Source: Triticum aestivum (lineage: Eukaryota > Streptophyta > Magnoliopsida > Poales > Poaceae). Taken from it: a DNA stretch of 64,000 nucleotides. The DNA is taken from positions 125,803,116 to 125,867,115 of the forward strand of contig NC_057797.1 of the NCBI RefSeq assembly GCF_018294505.1, in the 5' to 3' direction. The notes below the pieces were generated by a model, which made no database searches, had not been told where the DNA came from, and was given only the letters and a program-made list of their open reading frames with translations. Positions 12,701-24,187 of the stretch are shown piece after piece; position 1 is the first letter of the stretch, and the number at the start of each line of letters is the position of its first letter. The position numbers and the translations under genes were made by a program.

Positions 12701-13693
12701 CGGGTCGAGAGGGTTCCTCACCCACGCAGTAGGGGAACGGGCAACGTGGCTCGGAGAAGCGGCGCGAGGAGGGGACGGGGACGATGCAGTCCGGCGAGGA
12801 GGCGGCACCGGCGAGGAGGCGGGTGAGCCGGCGAATGGCAACGAGGGCGATCCGGTGGTGGCGGCATCGAGCGACGACGGGGTGGGGGCGTCGAGCGCTG
12901 GGCGCTAGTCGGGAGAAGGTGAGGACGGGGCGGCGTTGGTGTGGCGGTGGGGCGCCCGCGTGAGGTGGGGTGGTCCGACGACGTTGTCGGGGGCGAGCGG
13001 CATGCGCCGCGGCCTCGTATGGGTCGTGCCCCCGATCTCGATCTAGATCGAGGGGCGGAGGGGGGGCGGGGTGAGTGGGGGGCGGAGGGGGAGCGAGGTG
13101 AGTGGGGGCGAAGTGGGGGCGACACGAGGGGTTAGGGTTACGGGAGTGGGGGTTATGGGGGGAGTGGGAGGCCGGTTGGGCCGGCCACGCGGCTTGGTGG
13201 CTTGCTGGGCCGAAGCCCAATGAGGGGGGGTTCCTTTTATCTCTTTTTTTGGCATTTCGTTTGTCTTAATTTTTCCTTTTGTGTTTTATTTTTAGTTTCT
13301 CTCTATTTTAGTTTTTATAATTATGATCTTAGTTCCTAAAATAGTATCACTACTTATTATTCTAATGCCACTATATCTTGGGCACCCAAAAGAATTAGTT
13401 TAATATTTTATACTTTAAAAAAGGCATGTAATTATTGGTTTTGGCTGATGTTCTATTTAACTTGGAGTATTTAAAAATTTCATAACAATGTGGTTTCACC
13501 ACCATAACCATCCATGATTTATTTGCTACAATTTGAACATTTTAGATTTGACGCTTGAAAACTTTTATTGTTAGCTTGATTTTGATTTTGAATTTGAATC
13601 GGTTTCGAACTAACGCGAGATTAGCAACAGTAATCGAGGTGACGTGACATCATTAGCAGAGGATCACTATAGCTTAATTATCCAGGCGTCACA
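9756..13693 (-). repeat. 5' LTR of the LARD-like element, full length
   Basis: This 3938-bp LTR holds a segment (about 11171-13126) missing from its partner. Within it, 12362-13130 is strikingly GC-rich and yields overlapping low-complexity Pro/Arg-rich open frames up to 227 codons. None has a recognisable domain. Around 11840-12250 the LTR is AT-rich with TTAATTAA-like runs. Confidence 0.92.
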
Positions 13694-13698
13694 GGGAT

Positions 13699-16676
13699 CC
13701 TCCTCCACCCAAGGGTGATCCTGTGTTTGAGCTTAAACAGTTGCCTGATACTCTTAAATATGCTTATCTTGATGAGAAAAAAGATATATCCTGTTATTAT
13801 TAGTGCTAACCTTTCAGAGCTTGAGGAAGAGAGATTATTGAAAACTCTGAAGAAGCACCATGCTGCTATTAGGTATACTCTTGATAATCTTAAGGGCATT
13901 AGTCCCACTCTATGTTAACATAAAATAAATTTGGAAGAAGATGCTAAACCAGTCCGTGATCATCAACGACGGCTGAATCCTAAAATGAAAGAAGTGGTAA
14001 GAAAGGAAATACTAAAGCTCCTTGAGGCAGGTATAATCTATCCCGTTGTTGATAGTCAGTGGGTAAGTCTTGTCCATTGTGTCCCTAAGAAGGGAGGTAT
14101 TACTGTCGTTCCTAATGATAAAGATGAATTGATTCCTCAAAGAATTATTACAGGTTATAGGATGGTAATTGATTTCCGCAAATTAAATAAGACCACTAAA
14201 AATGATCATTACCCCTTACCTTTTATCGATCAAATGCTAGAAAGATTATCCAAACATACACATTTTTGTTTTCTAGATGGTTATTCTGGTTTCTCTCAAA
14301 TACCTGTGTCAGCCAAGGATCAATCAAAGACTACTTTTACTTGTCCGTCTGGTACTTTTGCTTATAGACGTATGCCTTTTGGTTTATGTAATGCACATGC
14401 TACCTTTCAAAGATGCATGATGGCTATATTCTCTGACTTTTGTGAAAAGATTTGTGAGGTTTTCATGGACGATTTCTCCGTCTATGGATCTTCTTTTGAT
14501 AATTGCTTGAGCAACCTTGATCGAGTTTTGCAGAGATGTGAAGAAACTAATCTTGTCTTGAATTGGGAAAAGTGTCACTTTATGGTTAATGAAGGTATTG
14601 TCTTGGGGCATAAAATTTCTGAAAGAGGTATTGAAGTTGATAAAGCCAAGGTTGATGCTATTGAAAAGATGCCATGTCCCAAGGACATAAAAGGTATAAG
14701 AAGTTTCCTTGGTCATGCTGGTTTTTATAGGAGGTTCATTAAGGACTTCTCAAAAAATTCTTGACCCCTGACTAATTTATTACAAAAAAATATACCATTT
14801 GTCTTTGATGATGATTGTGTAGAAGCATTTGAAATACTTAAGAAAGCATTGATATCTGCACCTATTGTTCATCCACATGATTGGAATTTACCCTTTGAAA
14901 TTATGTGTGATGCTAGTTATTATGCTGTAGGTGTTGTTCTAGGGCAAAGAGTTGATAAGAAATTAAATGTTATTCAATATGCTAGTAAAACCCTATACAA
15001 TGCTCAAAGAAATGATGATACTACTGAAAAAGAATTCTTAGCAGTTGTATTTGCTTGTGATAAGTTCAGACCTTATATTGTTGATTCTAAAGTAACTATT
15101 CACACTAATCATGCTGCTATTAAATATCTTATGGAAAAGAAAGATGCTAAACCTAGACTTATTAGATGGGTTCTCTTGCTACAAGAATTTGACTTACATA
15201 TTGTTGATAGAAAGGGAGCTGAGAACCCCGTTGCAGACAACTTGTCTAGGTTAGAAAATGTGCTTGATGACCCACTACCTATTGATGATAGCTTTCCTGA
15301 TGAGCAATTAAATATGATAAATGCTTCTCATACTGCTCCATGGTATGCTGATTATGCTAATTACATTGTTGCCAAATTCATACCACCTAGTTTCACATAC
15401 CAGCAAAAGAAAAAGTTCTTCTATGATTTGAGGCATTACTTTTGGGATGACCCACGTCTTTATAAAGAAGGAGTAGATGGTGTTATTAGATGTTGTGTAC
15501 CTGAGCATGAACAGGGACAGATCCTATGCAAGTGTCACTCCAAAGCTTATGGATTACACCATGCTAGAGATAAAACTGCACATAAGGTATTGCAATCTGG
15601 TTTTTATTGGCCTACTCCCTTCAAGGATGTCCGTAAGTTTGTCTTATCTTGTGATGAATGTCAAAGAATTGGTAATATTAGTAGACGTCAAGAAATGCCT
15701 ATGAACTATTCACTCATTATTGAACCATTTGATGTTTGGGGCTTTGACTATATGGGACCTTTTCCTACCTCTAATGGATATACACATATTTTAGTTGCTA
15801 TTGATTACATTACTAAGTGGGTAGAAGCTATTCCAACTAGTAGTGTTGATCATAACACCTCTATTAAAATGCTTAAAGAAGTTATTTTTCCAAGATTTGG
15901 AGTCCCTAGATATTTAATGACTTATGGTGGTTCAAATTTTATTCATGGTGCTTTCCGTAAAATGCTTGCTAAGTATGATGTTAATCATAGAATTGCATCC
16001 CCTTATCACCCACAGTCTAGTGGTCAAGTAGAATTGAGCAATAGAGAACTCAAATTAATTTTGCAAAAGACTGTCAATAGGTCTAGAAATAATTGGTCCA
16101 AGAAACTTGATGATGCATTATGGGCCTATAGAACTGCATATAAAAATCCTATGGGTATGTCTCCGTATAAAATGGTCTATGGAAAAGCATGCCACTTACC
16201 TCTCGAACTAGAACACAAGGCATATTGGGCTATTAAAGAGCTCAATTATGATTTTAAACTTGCCAGTGAGAAGAGCTTATTTGATATTAGCTCACTCGAT
16301 GAATGGAGAACCCAAGCCTACGAAAATGCCTAGTTGTTTAAAAAAAGTTAAAAGATGGCATGATAAAAGGATACAAAAGTGGGAGTTTAATGTAGGTGAT
16401 TATGTATTGCTATACAACTCTCGTTTAAGATTTTTTGCAGGAAAACTTCTCACTAAATGGGAAGGTCCTTACGTTATTGAGGAGGTCTATCGTTCTGGTG
16501 CCATGAAAATCAACAACTGCAAAGGCACAAATCCGAAGGTGGTGAATCGTCAAAGAATCAAACATTATATCTCAGGTAATCCCATAAATGTTGAAACCAA
16601 TGTTATTGAAACCGTAAACCTGGAGGAATACATAAGGGACACTTTCCGGAACGTTTCAAACTCCGAAAAGGAATAG
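13699..16676 (+). pseudogene. Athila pol: reverse transcriptase, RNase H and integrase, broken
   Basis: This is the continuation of the polyprotein after the LARD insertion. Lesions seen are a frameshift in an A-run near 13785, TAA at 13916-13918, TGA at 14762-14764, and TAG plus a frameshift near 16331-16345. Reverse transcriptase domain: MVIDFRKLN near 14160, MPFGLCNA near 14370, and the catalytic FMDD box at 14462-14473. RNase H follows from about 14850 ([17 protein letters not shown]). The integrase has an HHCC zinc region (about 15540-15665), the first catalytic Asp in GFDYMGPF and the Glu in GQVELSNRE. The second catalytic Asp is replaced by Tyr (codon 15923-15925). The C-terminal integrase tail (GDYVLLYNS, KWEGPYVI) is read in another frame. 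Confidence 0.92.
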
Positions 16677-17038
16677 GTATGTGGTACGGTAAGTAAACCG
16701 GCTCCAAAACAGTTCTAAAGGCAATATTTCTCCGTTTTGAAATATTTAGAAAAATAGAAAAATAAGAAGCAGTCCGGGAAGGACACGAGGGCTCCACAAG
16801 GGTGGAGGGCGCGCCCCCTACCTCGTGGGCACCTCGTGCGCTTTCCGGACTCCGTTTTCTTACACGATACGTATTTTGGTCGGTAAAAATTCATTATATA
16901 ATCTCCCGGGGGTTTTGACTCCTGTATTACGCAAATATCTCTTGTCTTTGTTTCGAGCTATTTTCTGTCAGGGTTGTCAAGGCCAGGCACTATGTCGTCT
17001 CCCTCCTCCTCCAACCATGAGGCAATGATGCTTGGCTA

Positions 17039-17362
17039 ATGAAGATAGAGCTGAAGAGGGAAGAACCCATGGAGATCAACAAGGATGAAGGGATCAAGAA
17101 AGCCACAGAGGACCAAGCTCCGGCAACAGAAGACATCCTTCAACTTGATCACAATCTTCTTACCCCAACTGAGATCAAAGCTTTCAAGATGATTGAGCTA
17201 GATCGTATACAAAATAAGTATCTCACACGTGAAAATATTTTGTTGAAGGAGCATATCATCGCATTCAAAGGCATTATCCGCAAGTTAGAAGACCTCCTAC
17301 GCTCGATGTGCGACTATCCAGCATCAACAACTCCACCTTCTCCACCAACAAAAAAGAATTGA
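17039..17362 (+). CDS. Small ORF in the 3' region of the Athila-like element
   Basis: An ATG-initiated open frame of 107 codons lies about 360 bp after the integrase stop. The product would be charged, with a predicted helical middle part (ILLKEHIIAFKGIIRKLEDLL) and a Pro/Ser/Thr-rich C-terminus. No transmembrane segment or envelope feature is visible, although this is the place where some Athila elements carry an env-like ORF. Whether it is translated is unknown. It is intact while gag and pol are broken, which may be chance given its short length. Confidence 0.4.
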   Translation: MKIELKREEPMEINKDEGIKKATEDQAPATEDILQLDHNLLTPTEIKAFKMIELDRIQNKYLTRENILLKEHIIAFKGIIRKLEDLLRSMCDYPASTTPPSPPTKKN

Positions 17363-18602
17363 GCATCTGGTATGGGCACTCCCCTTGGCAACTGCCAAGC
17401 TTGGGGGAGTGCCTCGGTATCGTATCACCATCACTTTTATCTTTACCGTTTTTCTTAGTTCGATCCTTTTGGTAATATCTTGATCTAGTAGAATAAAGTT
17501 TATGGCATGGTCTAGTTTTGAGTTTTGCTTTATGATCCCTCTATGTAATCGAGTCTGTGAGCTATATATAATAAAGATTAGTGTTGAGTCAAGGGCTTGA
17601 TTATTTTTCCATGATCCTAAGTGAATAAAATAAAAGAGAAATAAATATATAAAAAGGAAACAAAGAGATCATATGGATCTTATGGAAAGTAATGAGCTCA
17701 CATAGAAAAATTATGATGAATAAAAATTGTTGAGAGTTGACAAACATAGTTTCGGTCATCGTTACAATTAATAGGAAGTAATAAACAAAGAGAGGTCTTC
17801 ACATATAAATATACTATCTTGGGCATCTTTTATGATTGTGAGCACTCATTAAAATATGACATGCTAAAGAGTTGAAGTTGGACAAGGAAGACAACGTAAT
17901 GGGTTATGTTCTCTTACATATGAGATAAATTATATTGTCATGGATCATCCAACATGGTTGAGCTTGCCTTTCCCTCTCATGTTAGCCAAATTCATCGCAC
18001 CAAGTAGAGATACTACTTATGCTTCCAAATACCCTTAAACCAGTTTTGCCATAAGAGTCCACCATACCTACCTATGGATTGAGTAAGATCCTCCAAGTAA
18101 GTTGTCATCGGTGCAAGCAATAAAAACTGCTCTCTAAATATGTATGACTTATTAGTGTGGGAGAAAATAAGCTTTATACGATCGTGTGATATGGAAGAAA
18201 TAGAAGCGACGGGCTGCATAATAAAGGTCCATATCACAAGAGGCAATATAAAGTGACGTTCTTTCGCATTAAGATTTTGTGCATCCAACCATAAAAGCGC
18301 ATGACAACATTTGCTTCCCTCTGCAAAGGGCCTATCTTTTACTTTTATCTCCTACCTTGCATAAGAGTCATGGTGATCTTCACCCTTCCTTTTCACATTT
18401 TATCCTTTGGCAAGCACAATATCTTGGAAAGATCCTGGTATATATGGCTAATCGGATGTGAGTTTTCATGAACTATTATTATTGACATTACCCTTGAGGT
18501 AAAACGTTGGGAGGCAAAACTATAAACCCCTATCTTTCTCTGTGTTCGATTAAAACTCCATACCCATAAGTATTGCGTGAGTGTCAGCAATTGTGAAAGA
18601 CT
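17363..18602 (+). other. 3' untranslated part of the Athila-like element (left of the Angela insertion)
   Basis: AT-rich sequence with no sustained open frame. It contains AGCTTGGGGGAGT near 17400, resembling the polypurine tract at 27508-27520. It continues after the Angela insertion at 27190. Confidence 0.7.
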
Positions 18603-20339
18603 TGTTGGGGAACGTAGTAATTTCAAAAAAATTCCTACGCACATGCAAGATCATGGTCATGCATAGCAACGAGAGGGGAGAGTGTAGTCTATGTACCCTC
18701 GTAGACCGACAGCGGAAGCGTTATGACAACGCGGTTGATGTAGTTGTACGTCTTCACGGCCCGACCGATCAAGCACCGAAACTACGGCACCTCCGAGTTT
18801 TAGCACATGTTCAGCTCGATGACGATCCCCGGACTCCGATCCAGCAAAGTGTCGGGGAAGAGTTCCGTCAGCACGACGGTGTGGTGACGATCTTGATGTT
18901 CTACCGTCGCAGGGCTTCGCCTAAGCACTGCTACAATATTATCGAGGAGTATGGTGGAAGGGGGCACCGCACACGACTAAGAAAACAATCACGAGGATCA
19001 ACTTGTGTGTCTAGAGGTGCCCCCTGCCCCCGTATATAAAGGAGCAAGGGGAGAAAGCCGGCCGGCCCTAGGGTGCGCCAAGGAGGAGGAGTCCTCCTCC
19101 TAGTAGGAGTAGGACTCCCCTCTTTCCTACTCCTACTAGGAGGGGGAAAGGAAGGGGGAGAGGGAGAAGGAAAGGGGGGCGCCCCCCCCCTCTCCTAGTC
19201 CAATTCGGACCAGAGGGGGAGGGGGCGAGCGGCCCACCCTGGCCGCCCCTCTCTCTCTCCACTAAGGCCCATAAGGCCCATTACTTCTCCCGGGGGGTTC
19301 CGGTAACCCTCCGGCACTCCGGTTTTCTCCGAAATCACCCGGAACACTTCCGGTGTCCGAATATAGCCGTCCAATATATCAATCTTTATGTCTCGACCAT
19401 TTCGAGACTCCTCGTCATGTCCGTGATCACATCCGGGACTCCGAACTAACTTCGGTACATCAAAACTCATAAACTCATAACATAACTGTCATCGAAACCT
19501 TAAGCGTGCAGACCCTATGGGTTCGAGAACAATGTAGACATGACCGAGACATGTCTCCGGTCAATAACCAATAGCGGAACTTGGATGCTCATATTGGCTC
19601 CCACATATTCTGCGAAGATCTTTATCGGTCAGACCGCATAACAACATACGTTGTTCCCTTTGTCATCGGTATGTTACTTGCCCGAGATTCGATCGCCGGT
19701 ATCTCAATACCTAGTTCAATCTCGTTACCGGCAAGTCTCTTTACTCGTTTCGTAATACATCATCTCGCAACTAACTCATTAGTTGCAATGCTTGCAAGGC
19801 TTAGTGATGCGCATTGCCGAGAGGGCCCAGAGACACCTCTTCGACAATCGGAGTGACAAATCCTAATCTCGAAATACGCCAACCCAACATTTACCTTTGG
19901 AGACACCTATAGAGCTCCTTTATAATCACCCAGTTACATTGTGACGTTTGGTAGCACACAAAGTGTTCCTCCGGCAAACGGGAGTTGCATAATCTCATAG
20001 TCATAGGAACATGTATAAGTCATGAAGAAAGCAATAGCAACATACTAAACGATCGGGTGCTAAGCTAATGGAATGGGTCATGTCAATCACATCATTCTTC
20101 TAATGATGTGATCTCGTTAATCAAATAACAACTCTCTTGTTCATGGTTAGGAAACACAACCATCTTCGATTAACGAGCTAGTCAAGTAGAGGCATACTAG
20201 TGACACTCTGTTTGTCTATGTATTCACACATGTATGATGTTTCCGGTTAATACAATTCTAGCATGAATAATAAACATTTATCATGATATAAGGAAATAAA
20301 TAATAACTTTATTATTGCCTCTAGGGCATATTTCCTTCA
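18603..20339 (-). repeat. 3' LTR of the Angela-like element
   Basis: 1737 bp, matching 25444-27184. It contains a strong inverted repeat (around 19085-19145) built from CTCCTCCTAGTAGGAG-like arms, followed by a purine-rich and C-rich stretch. TATATAA-like sequence is near 19033. Confidence 0.94.
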
Positions 20340-20350
20340 GTCTCCCACTT
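20340..20350 (-). other. Polypurine tract of the Angela-like element
   Basis: On the minus strand AAGTGGGAGAC immediately precedes the TGAAGGAAAT LTR start. Confidence 0.8.
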
Positions 20351-20351
20351 G

Positions 20352-20514
20352 CACTAGAGTCAATAATCTAGTTCACATTGCCATGTGATTCAACACTAAT
20401 AGTTCACATCACCATGTGATTAACACCCATAGTTCACATCGTCATGTGACCAACACTCAAAGGGTTTACTAGAGTCAATAATCTAGTTCACATCGCTATG
20501 TGATTAACACCCAA
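20352..20514 (-). repeat. Short tandem repeats next to the polypurine tract
   Basis: Four imperfect copies of a unit of about 30 bp begin with AGTTCACAT at 20370, 20401, 20431 and 20485, each containing CATGTGAT or a variant. A block with CTAGAGTCAATAATCTAG occurs at both ends. They lie between the RNase H remnant and the 3' LTR. Confidence 0.8.
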
Positions 20515-20539
20515 AGAGTACTAAGGTGTGATCATGTTT

Positions 20540-21216
20540 TGCTTGTGAGAGAAGTTTAGTCAACGGGTCTGTCACATACAGATCCGTAAGTATTTTGCGA
20601 ATTTCTATGTCTACAATGCTCTGCACGGAGCTACTCTAGCTAATTGCTCCCACTTTCAATATGTATCTAGATCGAGACTTAGAGTCATCCAGATCTGTGT
20701 CAAAACTTGCATCGACGTAACTTTTTACAACGTACCTATTGTCACCTCCATAATCGAGAAATATTTCCTTATTCCACTAAGGATAATTTTGACCGCTGTC
20801 CAGTGATCTACTCTTAGATCACTATTGTACTCCCTTGCTTAACACAGTGTAGGGTATACAATAGATCTGGTACACAGCATGGCATAGTTTATAGAACCTA
20901 TGGCTGAGGCATAGGGAATGACTTTCATTCTCTTTCTATCTTCTGCCGTGGTCGGGCTTTGAGTCTTACTCAATTTCACACCTTGTAACACAGCCAAGAA
21001 CTTCTTTGTTTGACTGTTCCATTTTGAACTACTTCAAAATCTTGTCAAGGTATGTACTCATTGAAAAAACTTATCAAGCGTCTTGATCTATCTCTATAGA
21101 TCTTGATGCTTAATATGTAAGCAGCTTCACCGAGGTCTTTCTTTTAAAAAAACTCCTTTCAAACACTCCTTTATGCTTTGCAGAATAATTCAATATTATT
21201 TTCGATCAACAATATG
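20540..21216 (-). pseudogene. Copia RNase H / end of polyprotein, heavily decayed
   Basis: Read on the minus strand, this segment shows recognisable pieces (GEAAYILSIKIYRDRS near 21110, later pieces of the RNase H region). It has many stop codons and frameshifts, so no usable open frame remains. Confidence 0.65.
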
Positions 21217-21877
21217 TCATTCACATATATTTATCAGAAATGTTGTAGTGCTCCCACTCACTTTCTTGTAAATACAGGCTTCACCGCAAGTCTGTATAAA
21301 ACTATATGCTTTGATCAACTCATCAAAGCGTATATTCCAACTCTGAGATGCTTGCACCAGTCCATAGATGGATTGCTGGAGCTTGCATATTTTGTTAGCA
21401 CCATTAGGATTGAAAAAACCTTCTAGTTGCATCATATACAACTCTTCTTTAATAAATCCATTAAGGAATGCAGTTTTGTTTATCCATTTGCCAGACTTCA
21501 TAAAATGTGGCAATTGCTAACATGATTCGGACAAACTTAAGCATAGATACGAGAGAGAAACTCTCATCGTAGTCAACACCTTGAACTTGTCGAAAACCTT
21601 TTGCGACAATTCTAGCTTTGTAGATAGTAACATTACTATCAGCGTCCGTCTTCCTCTTGTAGATCCATTTAATCTCAATGGCTCGCCGATCTTTGGGCAA
21701 GTCAATCAAAGTCCATACTTTGTTCTCATACATGGATCTCATCTCAGATTTCATGGCCTCAAGCCATTTCGCGGAATCTGGGCTCATCGTCGCTTCCTCA
21801 TAGTTCGTAGGTTCGTCATGGTCAAGTAGAATGACCTCCAGAACAAGATTACCGTACCACTCTGGTGCGGATCTCAC
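21217..21877 (-). pseudogene. Copia reverse transcriptase remnant
   Basis: Two overlapping minus frames (21461-21877 and 21217-21513) together cover the reverse transcriptase. Typical pieces are KWLEAMKSEM, VWTLIDLP, KWIYKRKTD, YKARIVAKGF, YDESFS, LNGFIKEELYM, and CKLQQSIYGL. The frame is shifted near 21510. The active-site YVDD region lies beyond the readable part and is not recognisable. Confidence 0.85.
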
Positions 21878-22436
21878 TCTGGTTTACCTACGAGGTTCGG
21901 CAGTAACTTGATCTGAAGTTACATGATCATCATCATTAGCTTCCTCACTAATTGGTGCAGTAGTCACAGGAACAGATTTCTGTGATGAACTACTTTCCAA
22001 TAAGGGAGCAGGTACAGTTACCTCATCAAGTTCTACTTTCCTCCCACTCACTTCTTTCAAGAGAAACTCCTTCTCTAGAAAGGATCCATTCTTGGTAACG
22101 AATGTCTTGCCTTCGGATCTGTGATAGAAGGTGTACCAATTGTCTCCTTTGGGTATCCTATGAAGACATATTTCTCCGATTTGGGTTTGAGCTTATCAGG
22201 ATGAAACTTTTTCATATAAGCATCACAATCCCAAACTTTAAGAAATGACAACTTCGGTTTCTTGCCAAACCACAGTTCAGATTGTGTCGTCTCAACGGAC
22301 TTAGATGGTGCCCCTTTTTAACGTGAATGCAGCTATCTCTAATGCATGATCCCAAAACGATATTGGTAAATCGGTAAGAAACATCATAGATTGTACTATA
22401 TCCAATAAAGTACGGTTATGACGTTCGGGCACACCA

Positions 22437-23025
22437 TTATGTTGTGCTGTTCCAGGTGGCATGAGTTTGTGAAACTATTCCACATTGTTTTAATTGAAGA
22501 CCAAACTCGTAACTCAAATATTCGTCTCTGTGATCAGATCGTAGAAACTTTATTTTCTTATCACGATGATTTTCCACTTCACTCTGAAATACTTTGAACT
22601 TTTCAGACTTATGTTTCATCAAGTAGATATACTCATATCTGCTTAAATCATATGTGAAGGTCAGAAAATAATGATACTTGTTGCGAGCTTTAATATTCAT
22701 CAGACCACACACATCAGTATGTATGATTTCCAACAAATCTGTTGCTCGCTCCATTGTTCCGGAGAACGGAGTCTTTAGTCATCTTGCCCATAAGGCATGG
22801 TTCGCAAGCACCAAGTGATTCATAATCAAGTGATTCCAAAATCCCATCAGCATGGAGTTTCTTCATGCGCTTTACACCAATATGACCTAAACGGCAGTGC
22901 CAGAATGCACTATCATTATTAACTTTGCATCTTTTGGTTTCAATATTATGAATATGTGTAATACTACGATCGAGATCCAATGAACCATTTTCATTGGGTG
23001 TGTAACCATATAAGGTTTTATTCAT
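22437..23025 (-). pseudogene. Copia GAG-pre-integrase and integrase core remnant
   Basis: Minus frame 22714-23025 has the pre-integrase zinc motif region (WHCRLGHIGVKRMKKLH, then CEPCLMGKM). Frame 22437-22754 has the integrase core start (LLEIIHTDVCG, HYFLTFTYDLSRY, FLRSDHRDEYL). A frameshift separates them near 22730-22750. The frame ends before the catalytic Glu region can be judged intact. Confidence 0.85.
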
Positions 23026-23142
23026 GTAAACAAAACAACAATTTATTCTCTTACTTAAATGAATAACCGTATTGCAATAAACATGATCAAATCATATTCA
23101 TGCTCAACGCAAACACCAAATAACACTTATTTAGGTTCAACA

Positions 23143-23481
23143 CTAATCCCGAAAGTATAGGGAGTGTGCGATGATGATCATATCAATCTTGGAACCACTT
23201 CCAACACACATCGTCACTTCACCCTTAACTAGTCTCTGTTCATTCTGCAACTCCCATTTCGAGTTACTATTCTTAGCAACTGAACCAGTATCAAATACCG
23301 AGGGGTTGCTACGAACACTAGTAAAATACACATCAATAATCTGTATATCAAATATACCTTTGTTCACTTTGCCATCCTTCTTATCCGCCAAATACTTGGG
23401 GCAGTTCCGCTTCCAGTGACCACTCCCTTTGAAGTATAAGCACTTAGTCTCAGGCTTAGGACCAAACTTGGGCTTCTTCAC
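23143..23481 (-). pseudogene. Copia gag zinc knuckle and protease remnant
   Basis: The zinc knuckle reads CLYFKGSGHWKRNC, with Phe where the second Cys of CX2CX4HX4C should be, so metal binding would be lost. Further on, VFDTGS marks the aspartic protease active site. The open frame ends at 23143. Confidence 0.82.
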
Positions 23482-23962
23482 TTGAGCAGCAACTTGCTTG
23501 CCGTTCTTCTTGAAGTTCCCCTTCTTCCCTTTGCCATTTTCTTGAAACTAGTGGTCTTGTCTACCATCAACATTTGATATTTTTCTTGATTTCTACCTTC
23601 GTTGATTTTAGCATTACGAAGAGCTTGGGAATCGTTTTCGTTATCCCTTGCATATCATAGTTCATCATGAAGTTCTACTAACTTGGTGATGGTGACTAGA
23701 GAATTCTATCAATCACTATCTTATCTGGAAGATTAACTCCCACTTGATTCAAGCGATTGTAATACCCAGACAATCTGAGTACATGCTCACTGCTTGAGCG
23801 ATTCTCCTCCATCTTTTAGCTATAGAACTTGTTGGAGACTTCATATCTCTCAACTCGGGTATTTGCTTGAAATATTAACTTCAACTCCTGGAACATCTCA
23901 TATGGTCCATGACGTTCAAAATGTCTTTGAAGTCCCGATTCTAAGCCGTTAAGCATGGTGCA

Positions 23963-24187
23963 CTAAACTATCAAGTAGTCATCATATTTAGCTAGCCAAA
24001 CGTTCATAACGTCTGCATCTGCTCCTGCAATAGGTCTGTCACCTAGCGTTGCATCAAGGACATAATTCTTCTGTGCAGCAATGAGGATAAACCTCAGATC
24101 ACAGATCCAATCCGCATCATTGCTACTAACATCTTTCAACACAATTTTCTCTAGGAACATATCAAAATAAACACAGGGAAGCAACAA
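23963..24187 (-). pseudogene. Copia gag N-terminal remnant
   Basis: A 74-codon minus frame with gag-like text (ADWICDLRFILIAAQKNYVL, near LGDRP). It ends at an early stop, and the frame between 23482 and 23962 is also broken. The ATG at 24187 may not be the true start. Confidence 0.65.

Larger units (their letters stand above)
3678..13693 (-). mobile_element. LARD-like non-coding LTR retrotransposon nested in gag-pol
   Basis: The element has LTR ends TGTGACGCCC and GGCGTCACA and a perfect TSD, GGGAT, at 3673-3677 and 13694-13698. The primer site (9741-9752, minus) and polypurine tract (5680-5691, minus) show it is inserted in reverse. The LTRs are long (3938 bp on the right; 2002 bp on the left after an internal deletion). 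The 4.1 kb internal region has no recognisable gag or pol. Long LTRs with a non-coding interior fit a large retrotransposon derivative moved in trans. Sukkula is the known Triticeae example of that type, but I cannot confirm that this is Sukkula. The LTR pair differs at about 13 of the first 290 positions. Confidence 0.88.

Noticed and set aside
12362..13220. Overlapping minus-strand ORFs up to 227 codons
   Set aside because: Low-complexity Pro/Arg/His-rich text inside a GC-rich part of the LARD LTR. Several frames are open at once, as expected from high GC, and there is no domain.
18581..19856. ORFs in the Angela LTR (also 25495-26314)
   Set aside because: LTR sequence present twice; chance frames.
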